This document shows, one piece after another, positions 8,160-15,874 of a stretch of DNA of 38,215 bases (positions are counted from its first letter, which is position 1; each line of letters begins with the position of its first letter). This DNA is from Thermotogae bacterium (GTDB lineage Bacteria > Thermotogota > Thermotogae > UBA12178): contig JAGGZV010000059.1 in the NCBI GenBank assembly GCA_021161835.1, positions 1 through 38,215 on the forward strand, read 5' to 3'. A program made the translations under genes and the position numbers. The notes under the pieces were generated by a model. The model was not told where the DNA came from and ran no database searches. It saw only the letters and a program-made list of their open reading frames with translations.

Positions 8160-9113
8160 ATGTTCTTCGATGTGGGCGTTGGCAAATCCGAAATCAAAGA
8201 AAGTTACGATGTGGTGATAGTTGGTGGTGGCCCTGCAGGTTTGACCGCTGCTATATACACGAGACAATCCGGCCTTTCCGCACTTGTAGTTGAGAAAAAT
8301 CTTGAGGGAGGTTACATGAATCTCACAGAGCTGGTGGAGAACTATCCCGGTTTCACCAGTATAAGAGGAGAAGAGCTTGGGAGCAAGATGGTGGAACATG
8401 CCTTGCATTTCGGCGCAGAGCTGGTAACAGACAATGTGGAAAAAATACAGGTGGAGGGAAAAGACAAGTTTGTACATCTGAGTTCTGGAAAAACGGTGAG
8501 AGCCAGGGTGGTGATAGTAGCCACCGGTTCCACACCCAGAAAACTGGGAGTGCCTGGCGAGGAACAATTCAGAGCTCGTGGTGTATCGTATTGTGCCACG
8601 TGTGATGGTCATTTCTTCAAGGATGGTCATGTGATTGTGGTGGGGGGAGGAAACTCCGCATTCGACGAGTCTCTCTTTCTAGCCAAAATGGTAAGAAAGA
8701 TTACCGTGGTTCATATTCTGGAAAAACCGACAGCTGATGCACGACTGCGCGAAAAAGTTTTTGCTAACGAGAAAATAGAATATCGTCCTTTAACGGAACT
8801 TGTACGAATAGAAGGCGACGAAAAAGTGGAAAAAGTGGTGCTGAAAGACCTCAAGGAAAACAAGGAGTACACCATGGATGTCGATGGTGTGTTCATCTTC
8901 GTAGGTATGAATCCAAATTCCGAACTTTTGAAAGACCTGGCTGATCTCGATGAGTGGGGATATATCATAACCGATGAAAACATGGAGACCAAAACGCCGG
9001 GTATTTTCGCGGTAGGAGATGTCAGGAGCAAAGGATTACGTCAGATAATAACCGCGGCAGCTGATGGTGCCATAGCTGCATCCATCGCGGCAAGGAAGTA
9101 TTTTGAGACCTGA
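8160..9113 (+). CDS. trxB: Thioredoxin reductase (FAD-dependent), unusual pyridine-nucleotide motif
   Basis: It is a low-molecular-weight thioredoxin reductase (317 residues from ATG 8160). The FAD motif VGGGPAG is at 21-27, ENYPGF at about 60, and the redox-active CATC at Cys145-Cys148. A second dinucleotide fold has VVGGGNSAF, and the C-terminal FAD segment reads GIFAVGDVRSKGLRQI. The NADPH 2'-phosphate-binding HRRxxxR of E. coli TrxB is replaced by HILEKPTADARLREK, so it may prefer NADH or accept both cofactors. Thermotoga reductase is reported to use NADH as well as NADPH, as I recall. The ATG follows GGGGTGA at good spacing; a GTG at 8148 overlapping the previous stop is an alternative. 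It very likely reduces the upstream PDO protein. Confidence 0.92.
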   Translation: MFFDVGVGKSEIKESYDVVIVGGGPAGLTAAIYTRQSGLSALVVEKNLEGGYMNLTELVENYPGFTSIRGEELGSKMVEHALHFGAELVTDNVEKIQVEGKDKFVHLSSGKTVRARVVIVATGSTPRKLGVPGEEQFRARGVSYCATCDGHFFKDGHVIVVGGGNSAFDESLFLAKMVRKITVVHILEKPTADARLREKVFANEKIEYRPLTELVRIEGDEKVEKVVLKDLKENKEYTMDVDGVFIFVGMNPNSELLKDLADLDEWGYIITDENMETKTPGIFAVGDVRSKGLRQIITAAADGAIAASIAARKYFET

Positions 9114-9117
9114 GGAT

Positions 9118-10467
9118 ATGCGTATCCTGCTGATAAATCCATGGATATGTGACGTTGCCGCCTACGATTTCTGGTTGAAACCCCTAGGTATACTTTACGT
9201 TGGTGCGATTCTGGAAAGATGGGGAGTGGAGGTTGAGCTTCTGGATTTTATGGATAGGCACTCCCCATTTTATGTTTCGTTTCTGGAAAACAGCGGTTTG
9301 AGGATACGTCAGGGCAGATACGGTTCGGGCAAGTTCTACCACGAGGAATTGTTCCCACCACCTCCTCAACTTCAGGGCATTCCCAGACGTTTCAAGAGAT
9401 ACGGTTGGCCGAGAAAAATAGCAGAAGAAAGGGTACGAAAGATCATTCGGAGATTCGATGCCGTTTTCATCACCTCGTGCATGACCTACTGGTATTGGGG
9501 TATCGTGGAAACGGTGAAACTCATCAAGGAGATATGTAATCTTCCAATTTTTCTGGGCGGGATTTACGTGAACCTTGTAGAATGGCATGCCAGAAGCCTG
9601 GGTAAAGAGCATGGATTCGAGGTGGTAAAGGGTGTAGGTGTAGCTCCTGTCATCGAGGCTATGAGGAAACTCACCGGATATGAATATTCAGGCGATTTTG
9701 ACTGGTTCGAGGATCTGCATCCAGCGTATCATCTTTACAACCATTCCCTGCCGTACGGTGTGCTCATGACTTCCGTAGGATGCCCGATGAGATGTACATA
9801 CTGTATAACTCCTCGACTCTGGGGTGGTTTGAAAAGCAAGAAGGCAAAAAAAGTGATATATGAGGTGGACATGCTAATCGACATGGGTGCTGAGAACATC
9901 GTGTTTTTTGACGATGCATTCTTACTGAATCCTGATGTGGATGAAGTGTTGGATCTTCTTGCAAAGTATGCTGGAAAGGTTCGCTTTTTGTTACCAAATG
10001 GTGTGCATGCAAGGTTGCTAACAATGGAATTGGCTTGTAAATTGAAGCGTGCCAATTTTGTTTTGATATATCTCGGATACGAGTCTTCAGGTTCACTCCA
10101 GTACAAAACGGGTGGAAAGGTAACGGATGAAGATCTGAAAAAAGCTGTGCACAATCTCAAGAAGGCGGGATACGGTCCAGAAGAAATAAAGGTGTACATA
10201 ATGGTGAATATGCCGGGTCAGAGGAAAGAGGATGTGGAAAAAGCCATAGAATTCTGCGAAAATCTTGATGTGGATTACTCTTTGAATGAGTATACACCTA
10301 TACCCGGCACGCTGGACTGGGTAGGACTGGTGAAAGAGGGGAAACTGGATCCTGATGTTGATCCACTGCTGCTGAACAACTCCGTACTCCCTTACTGGTG
10401 GGAGCACGGAATGGACGTGGAAACGATCGAAAAGTTGAAGAGAATCAAAAATCGTCGTTTAAGGTGA
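9118..10467 (+). CDS. Radical SAM protein with N-terminal cobalamin-binding-like fold
   Basis: The 449-residue protein starts MRILLINPW and continues with a Rossmann-like region (KPLGILYVGAILE, VELLDF), as in B12-binding radical SAM proteins, but without the DxHxxG cobalamin-His motif. The radical SAM domain has the CX3CX2C cluster site at Cys222, Cys226 and Cys229 (GCPMRCTYCITP). It is followed by FFDDAFLLNPDVDE and a C-terminal part with EYTPIPGTLDW. These are features of the Elp3/MiaB/NifB-like class known as B12-binding-domain radical SAM proteins. The substrate is unknown. ATG 9118 gives the family-typical N-terminus; TTG 9103, with AAGGA before it, is possible. The 3' end overlaps the convergent glycosidase gene by 23 bases. 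Confidence 0.82.
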   Translation: MRILLINPWICDVAAYDFWLKPLGILYVGAILERWGVEVELLDFMDRHSPFYVSFLENSGLRIRQGRYGSGKFYHEELFPPPPQLQGIPRRFKRYGWPRKIAEERVRKIIRRFDAVFITSCMTYWYWGIVETVKLIKEICNLPIFLGGIYVNLVEWHARSLGKEHGFEVVKGVGVAPVIEAMRKLTGYEYSGDFDWFEDLHPAYHLYNHSLPYGVLMTSVGCPMRCTYCITPRLWGGLKSKKAKKVIYEVDMLIDMGAENIVFFDDAFLLNPDVDEVLDLLAKYAGKVRFLLPNGVHARLLTMELACKLKRANFVLIYLGYESSGSLQYKTGGKVTDEDLKKAVHNLKKAGYGPEEIKVYIMVNMPGQRKEDVEKAIEFCENLDVDYSLNEYTPIPGTLDWVGLVKEGKLDPDVDPLLLNNSVLPYWWEHGMDVETIEKLKRIKNRRLR

Positions 10468-11719
10468 TCCATCCTCTATTTTCTTCCAGTATCGTGTCCA
10501 GCAATTCTCTGGCTTTCTCGGCGCCTGGTCCCAGCGGGTGTGCAAGGATGGCCTTTATAGCTCTCTTTTTGGATTTTTTCATGTAGGCTTCTATGGTAAG
10601 TCGTTCATACATCTTGAGGGTATGTATATAGGCGAGTGCGAACTCATCGCCTTTTCCCAGGGAGATGGGCATGGGTTTGGCTCCTTTGATGTAGCAGGGA
10701 ATTTCAAGCACGTAATCATCCGGTAGATTCGAGATGGCTCCTTCGTTTCTTACGTTCACTATGTGTACTTTCCCGTATCCACTTTTTAGATCTCTTATCA
10801 AATGAGCAGCGGCTGTAGAATAGAGGCTTCCTCCGCGCTTTGAAAGTTCATCCGGTATGTCCTGCGCATCTTCATAGATATCCAGCAGCTGCTTCTCTAT
10901 TTCCATGACCTCTTCGGCTCGTGTTTTGTTCTTCTTCTTCATCTTGTTCAAAGCACTTTCTCTGAAAAGATAATATTTTAAGTATGGATTTGGAAAGAGC
11001 CCGATGGAATCAATCAACCATCTGGGAAAATCTTCCAGTGATATGTTTGCAGGGCTAAAATCTATTCTTCCGAGTATCTTCTGGGTGTAATCTTCATCCT
11101 TCACATAGACTCTTTCCACGAAGCTCAGATGGTTCAAACCATAGTATTTCAGAAAGATATCTTCCATCTCGCATCCCACCAGATCGGCTATGGATCTGAT
11201 GATGTTGATGGGTACATTGCAAAGTCCTATGAATCTTTCGAACTTCAGGTAATTCAATACGAATTCTGTTATATGACCCGATGGATTCGTGAAGTTTATC
11301 ACCGTAGCATTCGAATGACGTGCAACGGCATCCACGTATTTCTCTATGATGGGAAAGGCTCTCAGCGCAGCAGCGAATCCTCCCATACCTGTTGTTTCCT
11401 GGCCTATGAGGTTGAATTTCAGCGGGATGGATTCATCTCTGTATCGTCCTTCAAGGAACCCCGGTCTGAACTGAAAAATAACGTATTCTGCATCCATCAA
11501 AGCGTCCGATATTTCAAAGGTTTTTTTCAACCTAATGGATACACCATATTTTTCCACCATCCTTTTAGCGAGAGTGAAGACTTTATTGAGTTTCTCGCTC
11601 GATTCCGGGATATCGTATAGGACCACTTCATCAAGCATGACGACGGAACTTATATCTATGAACCCTTTTATCAATTCCGGTGTGTAGGTACTCCCACCTC
11701 CAAGGACTGTTACCTTCAT
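10445..11719 (-). CDS. bglT: GH4 6-phospho-beta-glucosidase (BglT type)
   Basis: This 424-residue enzyme matches Thermotoga maritima BglT (TM1281 as I recall) along its length from memory. It has the NAD+ motif LGGGSTYTPELIKG at 5-18, VIFQFRPG, LIGQETTGMGGF and NATVINFTNPSGHITEF. The metal ligands are Cys167 in GLCNVPIN and His197 in YYGLNHLSF, and TKRGG-like LSKRGGSLYSTAAAHLI follows. BglT hydrolyses 6-phosphorylated beta-glucosides such as cellobiose-6-phosphate, using NAD+ and Mn2+, in the cytoplasm. It is the last gene of a three-gene operon and its ATG overlaps the stop of the kinase gene by four bases. The kinase suggests how the phosphorylated substrate is made without a phosphotransferase system. 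The stop lies inside the convergent radical SAM gene. Confidence 0.92.
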   Translation of the reverse strand: MKVTVLGGGSTYTPELIKGFIDISSVVMLDEVVLYDIPESSEKLNKVFTLAKRMVEKYGVSIRLKKTFEISDALMDAEYVIFQFRPGFLEGRYRDESIPLKFNLIGQETTGMGGFAAALRAFPIIEKYVDAVARHSNATVINFTNPSGHITEFVLNYLKFERFIGLCNVPINIIRSIADLVGCEMEDIFLKYYGLNHLSFVERVYVKDEDYTQKILGRIDFSPANISLEDFPRWLIDSIGLFPNPYLKYYLFRESALNKMKKKNKTRAEEVMEIEKQLLDIYEDAQDIPDELSKRGGSLYSTAAAHLIRDLKSGYGKVHIVNVRNEGAISNLPDDYVLEIPCYIKGAKPMPISLGKGDEFALAYIHTLKMYERLTIEAYMKKSKKRAIKAILAHPLGPGAEKARELLDTILEENRGWITLNDDF

Positions 11720-12696
11720 CCGAACACCTCCTTCTTCATCTTCAGATATTCGCTGATCAATCTGTGTATCTCATTGTCTCCTGGTTCTATGCCAGCACTT
11801 TCCATAGCCAGGAGTACCGCTCCTATGACCGGATCATGCTCGGGTATGACAATTGTGAAATCGTTGCCAAGAGCGCTTTTAAGCATTTCCACGAGTATTC
11901 TGTTCACCTTTTTGAAGAACGTTCCTTCGAGTACCAGTTTTATGGGACGAGTTTCGAACCTCAGGGTTGTGAGATGGGCCTGTACGATTTTTAAAACCTC
12001 GTCTATGATTTCCATGAATATCTTCAATGCTCCATAGTCATATTTCTGTGCTGCTTCCGAAAGCGATTCGAGAAGGGTTATCACCATTTCCCTTATTTTC
12101 TCTTCGTGTCCATCATAGTCGTATTTCATCAAATCGGTTATGCTTTCGCCCATTCTGTCTTCCACAAGCTCTTTCATCACCGTCTTGGGACTTCTGCCAT
12201 CGAGAGAGCGGACGATGGTTGATGCCACCATACCAGCAACATGGTAGGAACCTAGCCGCTCACCAAAGAAGGGCGAAAAACCGCCTATTCTGTTCAATCT
12301 TTTTCCGTCAGAAGCATAGCTTATACTCCCCGTGCCGCAGCTCACCATTATCCCAACGTCATCTATGGTTCCTGCTTTCAGAGCGATGCGCCCATCGTTG
12401 TCGAAATCGTATTTTTTCAGTCCTATGCGTTCCAGGATCGAACGTATCGTTTCTAAATCGTACGAAAAATCGGCTCCTGCCACACCAAAATACGCGAAGT
12501 CGACGGAGTCCTTATCCACCCCCACCTTTTCCAATACCTTCTCAATGGTATCGTTTATCTCTTTAAAAGCTCTTTCTACTCCAACGGTTTGATAGTTTCC
12601 ACTTCCTCCTCGAACCCAGCCCAGGATGTGACCTGTTTCATCCACAACGATAGCATCGGTTTTTGTGCCACCCACGTCCACGCCCAGTAGTTTCAC
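11716..12696 (-). CDS. BadF/BadG-type ATPase, probable sugar (N-acetylglucosamine-like) kinase
   Basis: The 326-residue product is an ASKHA-fold (actin-like) kinase of the BadF/BadG/BcrA/BcrD ATPase family, to which eukaryotic N-acetylglucosamine kinase belongs. The phosphate-1 motif is GVDVGGTKTDAIVVDE (residues 5-20), the adenosine/phosphate-2 motif is VSCGTGSISYA (about 128-138), and GGFSPFFGERLGSY follows. The benzoyl-CoA-reductase branch carries iron-sulfur cysteines that I do not see here. Lying between a ROK regulator and BglT with four-base overlaps on both sides, it most likely phosphorylates the sugar or disaccharide later cleaved by BglT. This function is inferred from context and not proven by motif. 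Confidence 0.8.
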   Translation of the reverse strand: MKLLGVDVGGTKTDAIVVDETGHILGWVRGGSGNYQTVGVERAFKEINDTIEKVLEKVGVDKDSVDFAYFGVAGADFSYDLETIRSILERIGLKKYDFDNDGRIALKAGTIDDVGIMVSCGTGSISYASDGKRLNRIGGFSPFFGERLGSYHVAGMVASTIVRSLDGRSPKTVMKELVEDRMGESITDLMKYDYDGHEEKIREMVITLLESLSEAAQKYDYGALKIFMEIIDEVLKIVQAHLTTLRFETRPIKLVLEGTFFKKVNRILVEMLKSALGNDFTIVIPEHDPVIGAVLLAMESAGIEPGDNEIHRLISEYLKMKKEVFG

Positions 12697-13682
12697 CTTT
12701 TCAACACCCCTTTCAGATGTTCTTCAACGGCGAATATCGCGGCCCCACGCGCAACGGGATTTTCCTTCAATACTGAAGGTTCAAGGTTTATTGACTTGTT
12801 GAAAGGGTACGTCAACTTCTCTTCGAAGATCGCTTTCAGTTCTCCGATAAACCATTCCGGTACCTGCCTTCGTGAAAGTATCACCACCTTTTCGGGATCA
12901 AGAAGATGCACAGCTCTGTTTATCGCTTCTGCGAATTCATCCAGAAGAGAAGGAGAAAGTTCGTGATTCCCGAATATCATTTCCTCTGTTATGGGGATGT
13001 TTTCGAATTCCCCTGCGTATCCATGAGCTCCCAGAAAAAGTTGGCCATTGGCCATTATTCCTGCTCCTATACCTCTTGCTATGAACAATCCCAGGATATT
13101 CTGTTCTTTCTTTCGGGCATGAAATTCAGCCAGCACAGCGGCATTTGCGTCATTTATGGTAAAAGTGGGGACATTTATTCTGAAGCGAAGTGGTTCGAGG
13201 ACGTTCACTCCTTCCAGTTCTTCTATAGCCGAACTCACAAGGTTCTCACCATTTTCCAGTATACCGGGGAAAGCCAGACCGACGGCTGCTATTTCGTACC
13301 GCTCTATTTCCATAGTTATACTCTCTGCAACTTTTCTCAATAGTTTACCCGGATCCTTTTCTTCTATAAGTACGTTTTTCTTCTTCAACAACTGCATCGT
13401 GAAATCGTATATACATATCGAGATCTCATAGGAAGACATGTCGACACCACACACTCTCAGAAATCCTGGATTGACGCTGATTTTTAAAGGATTCCTGCCC
13501 GCTCCTACTTTCCTTATCGGTACCTCACGTATGAAATCCATGTTCCTCAATTCGTTGACCATCACGGTGACGACCGATGCGCTCAAGTTCAGCGCTCTGG
13601 CAATTTCCCCCCTGGTGGTGACCTGTTTTCTGAAAATGAATTCCATCAGTTCGGTGAGGGAACCTCTGACCTTTCTCGCCAT
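12693..13682 (-). CDS. ROK-family transcriptional regulator
   Basis: The product (329 residues) begins with a winged helix-turn-helix (residues about 5-65: TTRGEIARALNLSASVVTVM, then AGRNPLKISVNP). A ROK sugar-binding/kinase-fold domain follows, with GVDMSSYEISICIYDF, AAVGLAFPGI, NDANAAVLAE and GLFIARGIGAGI. The usual zinc motif CxCGxxGC after GYAGEFEN is missing, and about 60 residues of the common ROK C-domain are absent, so it is shorter than typical NagC/XylR members. I chose ATG 13682 because AGAGGTGATC precedes it at three bases; an upstream in-frame start at 13733 lacks support. It overlaps the kinase gene by ATGA and probably controls its own operon from the repeat array upstream. Confidence 0.85.
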   Translation of the reverse strand: MARKVRGSLTELMEFIFRKQVTTRGEIARALNLSASVVTVMVNELRNMDFIREVPIRKVGAGRNPLKISVNPGFLRVCGVDMSSYEISICIYDFTMQLLKKKNVLIEEKDPGKLLRKVAESITMEIERYEIAAVGLAFPGILENGENLVSSAIEELEGVNVLEPLRFRINVPTFTINDANAAVLAEFHARKKEQNILGLFIARGIGAGIMANGQLFLGAHGYAGEFENIPITEEMIFGNHELSPSLLDEFAEAINRAVHLLDPEKVVILSRRQVPEWFIGELKAIFEEKLTYPFNKSINLEPSVLKENPVARGAAIFAVEEHLKGVLKR

Positions 13683-13746
13683 GTGGATCACCTCTTCTTT
13701 ACCGATACTACATTTCCTTCGTGGGAAAGTCAAATATAATTATGAG

Positions 13747-13792
13747 CGATTACGCACGATTATACCCGATTGTTGGCGATTATGGGCCCATA
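13747..13792 (-). promoter_or_regulatory. Putative operator: four CGATTR repeats at exact 10-bp spacing plus a 12-bp palindrome
   Basis: CGATTA occurs at 13747, 13757 and 13777, with CGATTG at 13767, so four copies repeat every 10 bases, one helical turn. Directly adjacent is the perfect palindrome TATGGGCCCATA (13781-13792). On the minus strand a consensus -10, TATAAT (complement of 13759-13764), lies within the array, but no good -35 precedes it. The array is 65 bases upstream of the ROK regulator start. The intergenic region 13683-13971 holds no gene. A protein binding these sites would cover the promoter of the ROK-kinase-bglT operon. Confidence 0.5.
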
Positions 13793-13872
13793 TCATGTTA
13801 TTTCGTAAATTGAAATTATTTTCGAAATATCGGTTCTGTGCGATGGAATTTGTATAGTTTTGCTAACATTTT

Positions 13873-13902
13873 TTGATAGTGTTGTTAACATACATTCAAT
13901 AT
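13873..13902 (+). promoter_or_regulatory. Possible promoter of the decarboxylase gene
   Basis: TTGATA (13873-13878) and CAATAT (13897-13902) are separated by 18 bases, about 70 bases upstream of the decarboxylase start. The -35 is good; the -10 matches only three positions. Confidence 0.3.
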
Positions 13903-13971
13903 TTTAAATGATATCATTAGCTGGCAAAAGACCGTGGATTTCATGAGGACGATGGGAGGGAGCCGGACAGA

Positions 13972-15159
13972 ATGGAAATATCCTGGATCGTGAGGAAAGC
14001 CGTGGAAGTTTTCAAAACACCATTTTTGCTGATGGACCTTTCCATCGTACGGGATAACTATCGGCGTTTGAAAAAGTCTCTCCCGGACGGGGAGATCTTC
14101 TACGCCGTTAAAGCAAACTCGCATCCCCGCATCGTTAATGCTTTAAAAGATGAGGGAGCATCCTTCGATGTAGCCTCGAAGGGTGAGATGGTCAAGTTGC
14201 TGGAACTGGGTGTTGAACCAGAAAAGATGAGTTTCGGTAATACCATAAAAAAAGTAGAAGACATAGAGTTCGCTTATTCGGTTGGTGTTCCTCTTTTTGC
14301 AGCTGATGCTGAAATGGAACTTGAGAAGATAGCACGATACGCTCCCCATTCTACCGTATATCTCAGACTGGCTGTGGAACAATCGAACAGTGATTGGCCT
14401 CTTTCTAGAAAATTCGGCACCAGTGCGGAGCATGTTGTAGGGCTTGCCAAATATGGGGCTTCGCTAGGATTGGATGTGGCTGGCGTGAGTTTTCACGTTG
14501 GTTCACAGAGTTACGATCCAGGCGCCTGGTGCCGGGCGATAGAGCAGAGCGCATGGATATTCAAACAATGCAGAAAAATAGGCATAAGCATGTATCTTCT
14601 GAATGTTGGTGGTGGGATGCCTGTAAAACATACTAAACCTATTCCATCCATTGAGGACATTATGGATGTTATAAAACGCTCTGTGGAGGAGAATCTGTAT
14701 TTTGTGGATAATCTCAAACTCATGGTAGAACCGGGCAGGTCGATGGTCGGCGATGCAGGTATTATGGTGGCGAAGGTGCTGCTCCGATCGCAAAAACCAT
14801 CAACCGGTGAAGAATGGGTATACATAGATGTAGGTGTCTTTCATGGATTGATGGAAACCATAGAAGGATTCCAGTACGAAATAGTTGTTGACGGTAAGGA
14901 GACAGAAAAAAAGAAGAGTTTCATCCTGGCTGGTCCAACGTGTGATAGTGTCGATAAAATTTCGGATGATGTATTGCTGCCCGAATCCGTAACATATGGA
15001 GACGTGATTTACATATTGAACGCGGGAGCGTACACGGTGGAATATGCTTCCCATTTCAATGGTATGCTGGGTCCATCGGTTCATTTCGTGGATGAACTGA
15101 CGAAAATCATGGCGCAGGGGTCCGACGAGAAGGTGATATCCCTGGAAGATGTTTACTGA
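13972..15159 (+). CDS. Fold-type III PLP decarboxylase (ornithine/lysine decarboxylase type)
   Basis: This 395-residue enzyme has the alanine-racemase-like barrel of eukaryotic-type ornithine decarboxylases. The PLP lysine is Lys47 in FYAVKANSHP, followed by SFHVGSQS, LLNVGGGMP and MVEPGRSMVG. The catalytic cysteine is Cys324 in LAGPTCDSVDK, and ILNAGAYTVEYASHFNGM closes the domain. GPTCDS(V)D is the ornithine/lysine decarboxylase form; diaminopimelate decarboxylases carry a different motif there. It probably makes putrescine or cadaverine in the cytoplasm for polyamine synthesis; the exact amino acid cannot be told. GGGAGGGAG precedes ATG 13972 by about nine bases. It is divergent from the ROK operon, and no other polyamine gene is next to it. 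Confidence 0.88.
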   Translation: MEISWIVRKAVEVFKTPFLLMDLSIVRDNYRRLKKSLPDGEIFYAVKANSHPRIVNALKDEGASFDVASKGEMVKLLELGVEPEKMSFGNTIKKVEDIEFAYSVGVPLFAADAEMELEKIARYAPHSTVYLRLAVEQSNSDWPLSRKFGTSAEHVVGLAKYGASLGLDVAGVSFHVGSQSYDPGAWCRAIEQSAWIFKQCRKIGISMYLLNVGGGMPVKHTKPIPSIEDIMDVIKRSVEENLYFVDNLKLMVEPGRSMVGDAGIMVAKVLLRSQKPSTGEEWVYIDVGVFHGLMETIEGFQYEIVVDGKETEKKKSFILAGPTCDSVDKISDDVLLPESVTYGDVIYILNAGAYTVEYASHFNGMLGPSVHFVDELTKIMAQGSDEKVISLEDVY

Positions 15160-15174
15160 ACCCGGGTGAGTATC

Positions 15175-15807
15175 ATGCCTACCGATATGAAATTTGTACT
15201 TAAGGTGTTGTTGCTTTTCATATTTTTTCAGATGATACTCGCCATTCTGGTTGCTGTATTGCACCCATCTGAATCCTTGTACTACACCCTTACGATAGCC
15301 GCAAATCTGTTCATTTATTTTTATCTTCGTAAGAAGTTGAGTATGTATGGTTACCAGCTTGGGGATGTCCTGAAGAAAAATGTTGGCCGTTCTTTGATGA
15401 CAGCTTTTTTACTTTATCCAGTGGAAACTTTCATACTGATGCTCCTGAACATCATTCTACCTGTTTCATACAAGGGTGTTTACATGCTTACACGGAGCGA
15501 AGGTGGTTTTTCAATATGGCTGTTGGTGATTTCGGCTGTCATACTTGGACCGATTGTAGAAGAGGTGGCTTTCAGAGGGGTTATATATCCCAGTTTGAAA
15601 GCACGTATGAAACCCGAATTGGCTGTTATATTGAGCTCTGCTCTCTTCGCTTTCCTGCATCCACTGGAGATATTTCCTCATATTCTTGTCCTCTCCGTTT
15701 TCCTTGTTTATGCCTATGAACTCGCTGGTTCCGTACTGGCCAGCGTTTTTTTACACGTTTTGAACAACGGTATGTCGCTGCTTTTCATGATCATGTTGGG
15801 TGAGTGA
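15175..15807 (+). CDS. CPBP-family intramembrane metalloprotease
   Basis: The 210-residue protein has about six membrane helices and the CPBP/CAAX-protease motifs: EEVAFRGVIY (Glu-Glu with Arg), FAFLHP (His in the third motif) and a final FLHVLNNGMSLLF (HxxxN). These residues form the metal-dependent intramembrane active site in the Rce1 family. Bacterial members act in peptide maturation or immunity, or have unknown roles; no bacteriocin genes are nearby. ATG 15175 fits GGGTGA upstream; an in-frame GTG at 15166 is possible. It lies 15 bases after the decarboxylase gene, so the two are probably cotranscribed. Confidence 0.85.
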   Translation: MPTDMKFVLKVLLLFIFFQMILAILVAVLHPSESLYYTLTIAANLFIYFYLRKKLSMYGYQLGDVLKKNVGRSLMTAFLLYPVETFILMLLNIILPVSYKGVYMLTRSEGGFSIWLLVISAVILGPIVEEVAFRGVIYPSLKARMKPELAVILSSALFAFLHPLEIFPHILVLSVFLVYAYELAGSVLASVFLHVLNNGMSLLFMIMLGE

Positions 15808-15828
15808 TCGTTGTGGTATTATTTTAAG

Positions 15829-15848
15829 AACATTGTGAATGTTATAAT
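15829..15848 (+). promoter_or_regulatory. Extended -10 promoter for the pilus/secretion operon, with inverted repeat
   Basis: TGT-TATAAT (15840-15848) is an extended -10 element 26 bases upstream of the first gene of the long operon; there is no clear -35. The perfect inverted repeat AACATT-GTG-AATGTT (15829-15843) overlaps its upstream edge and could be an operator. Confidence 0.5.
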
Positions 15849-15874
15849 AAAGCGAGCAGAAGCGGGGGGATAAG

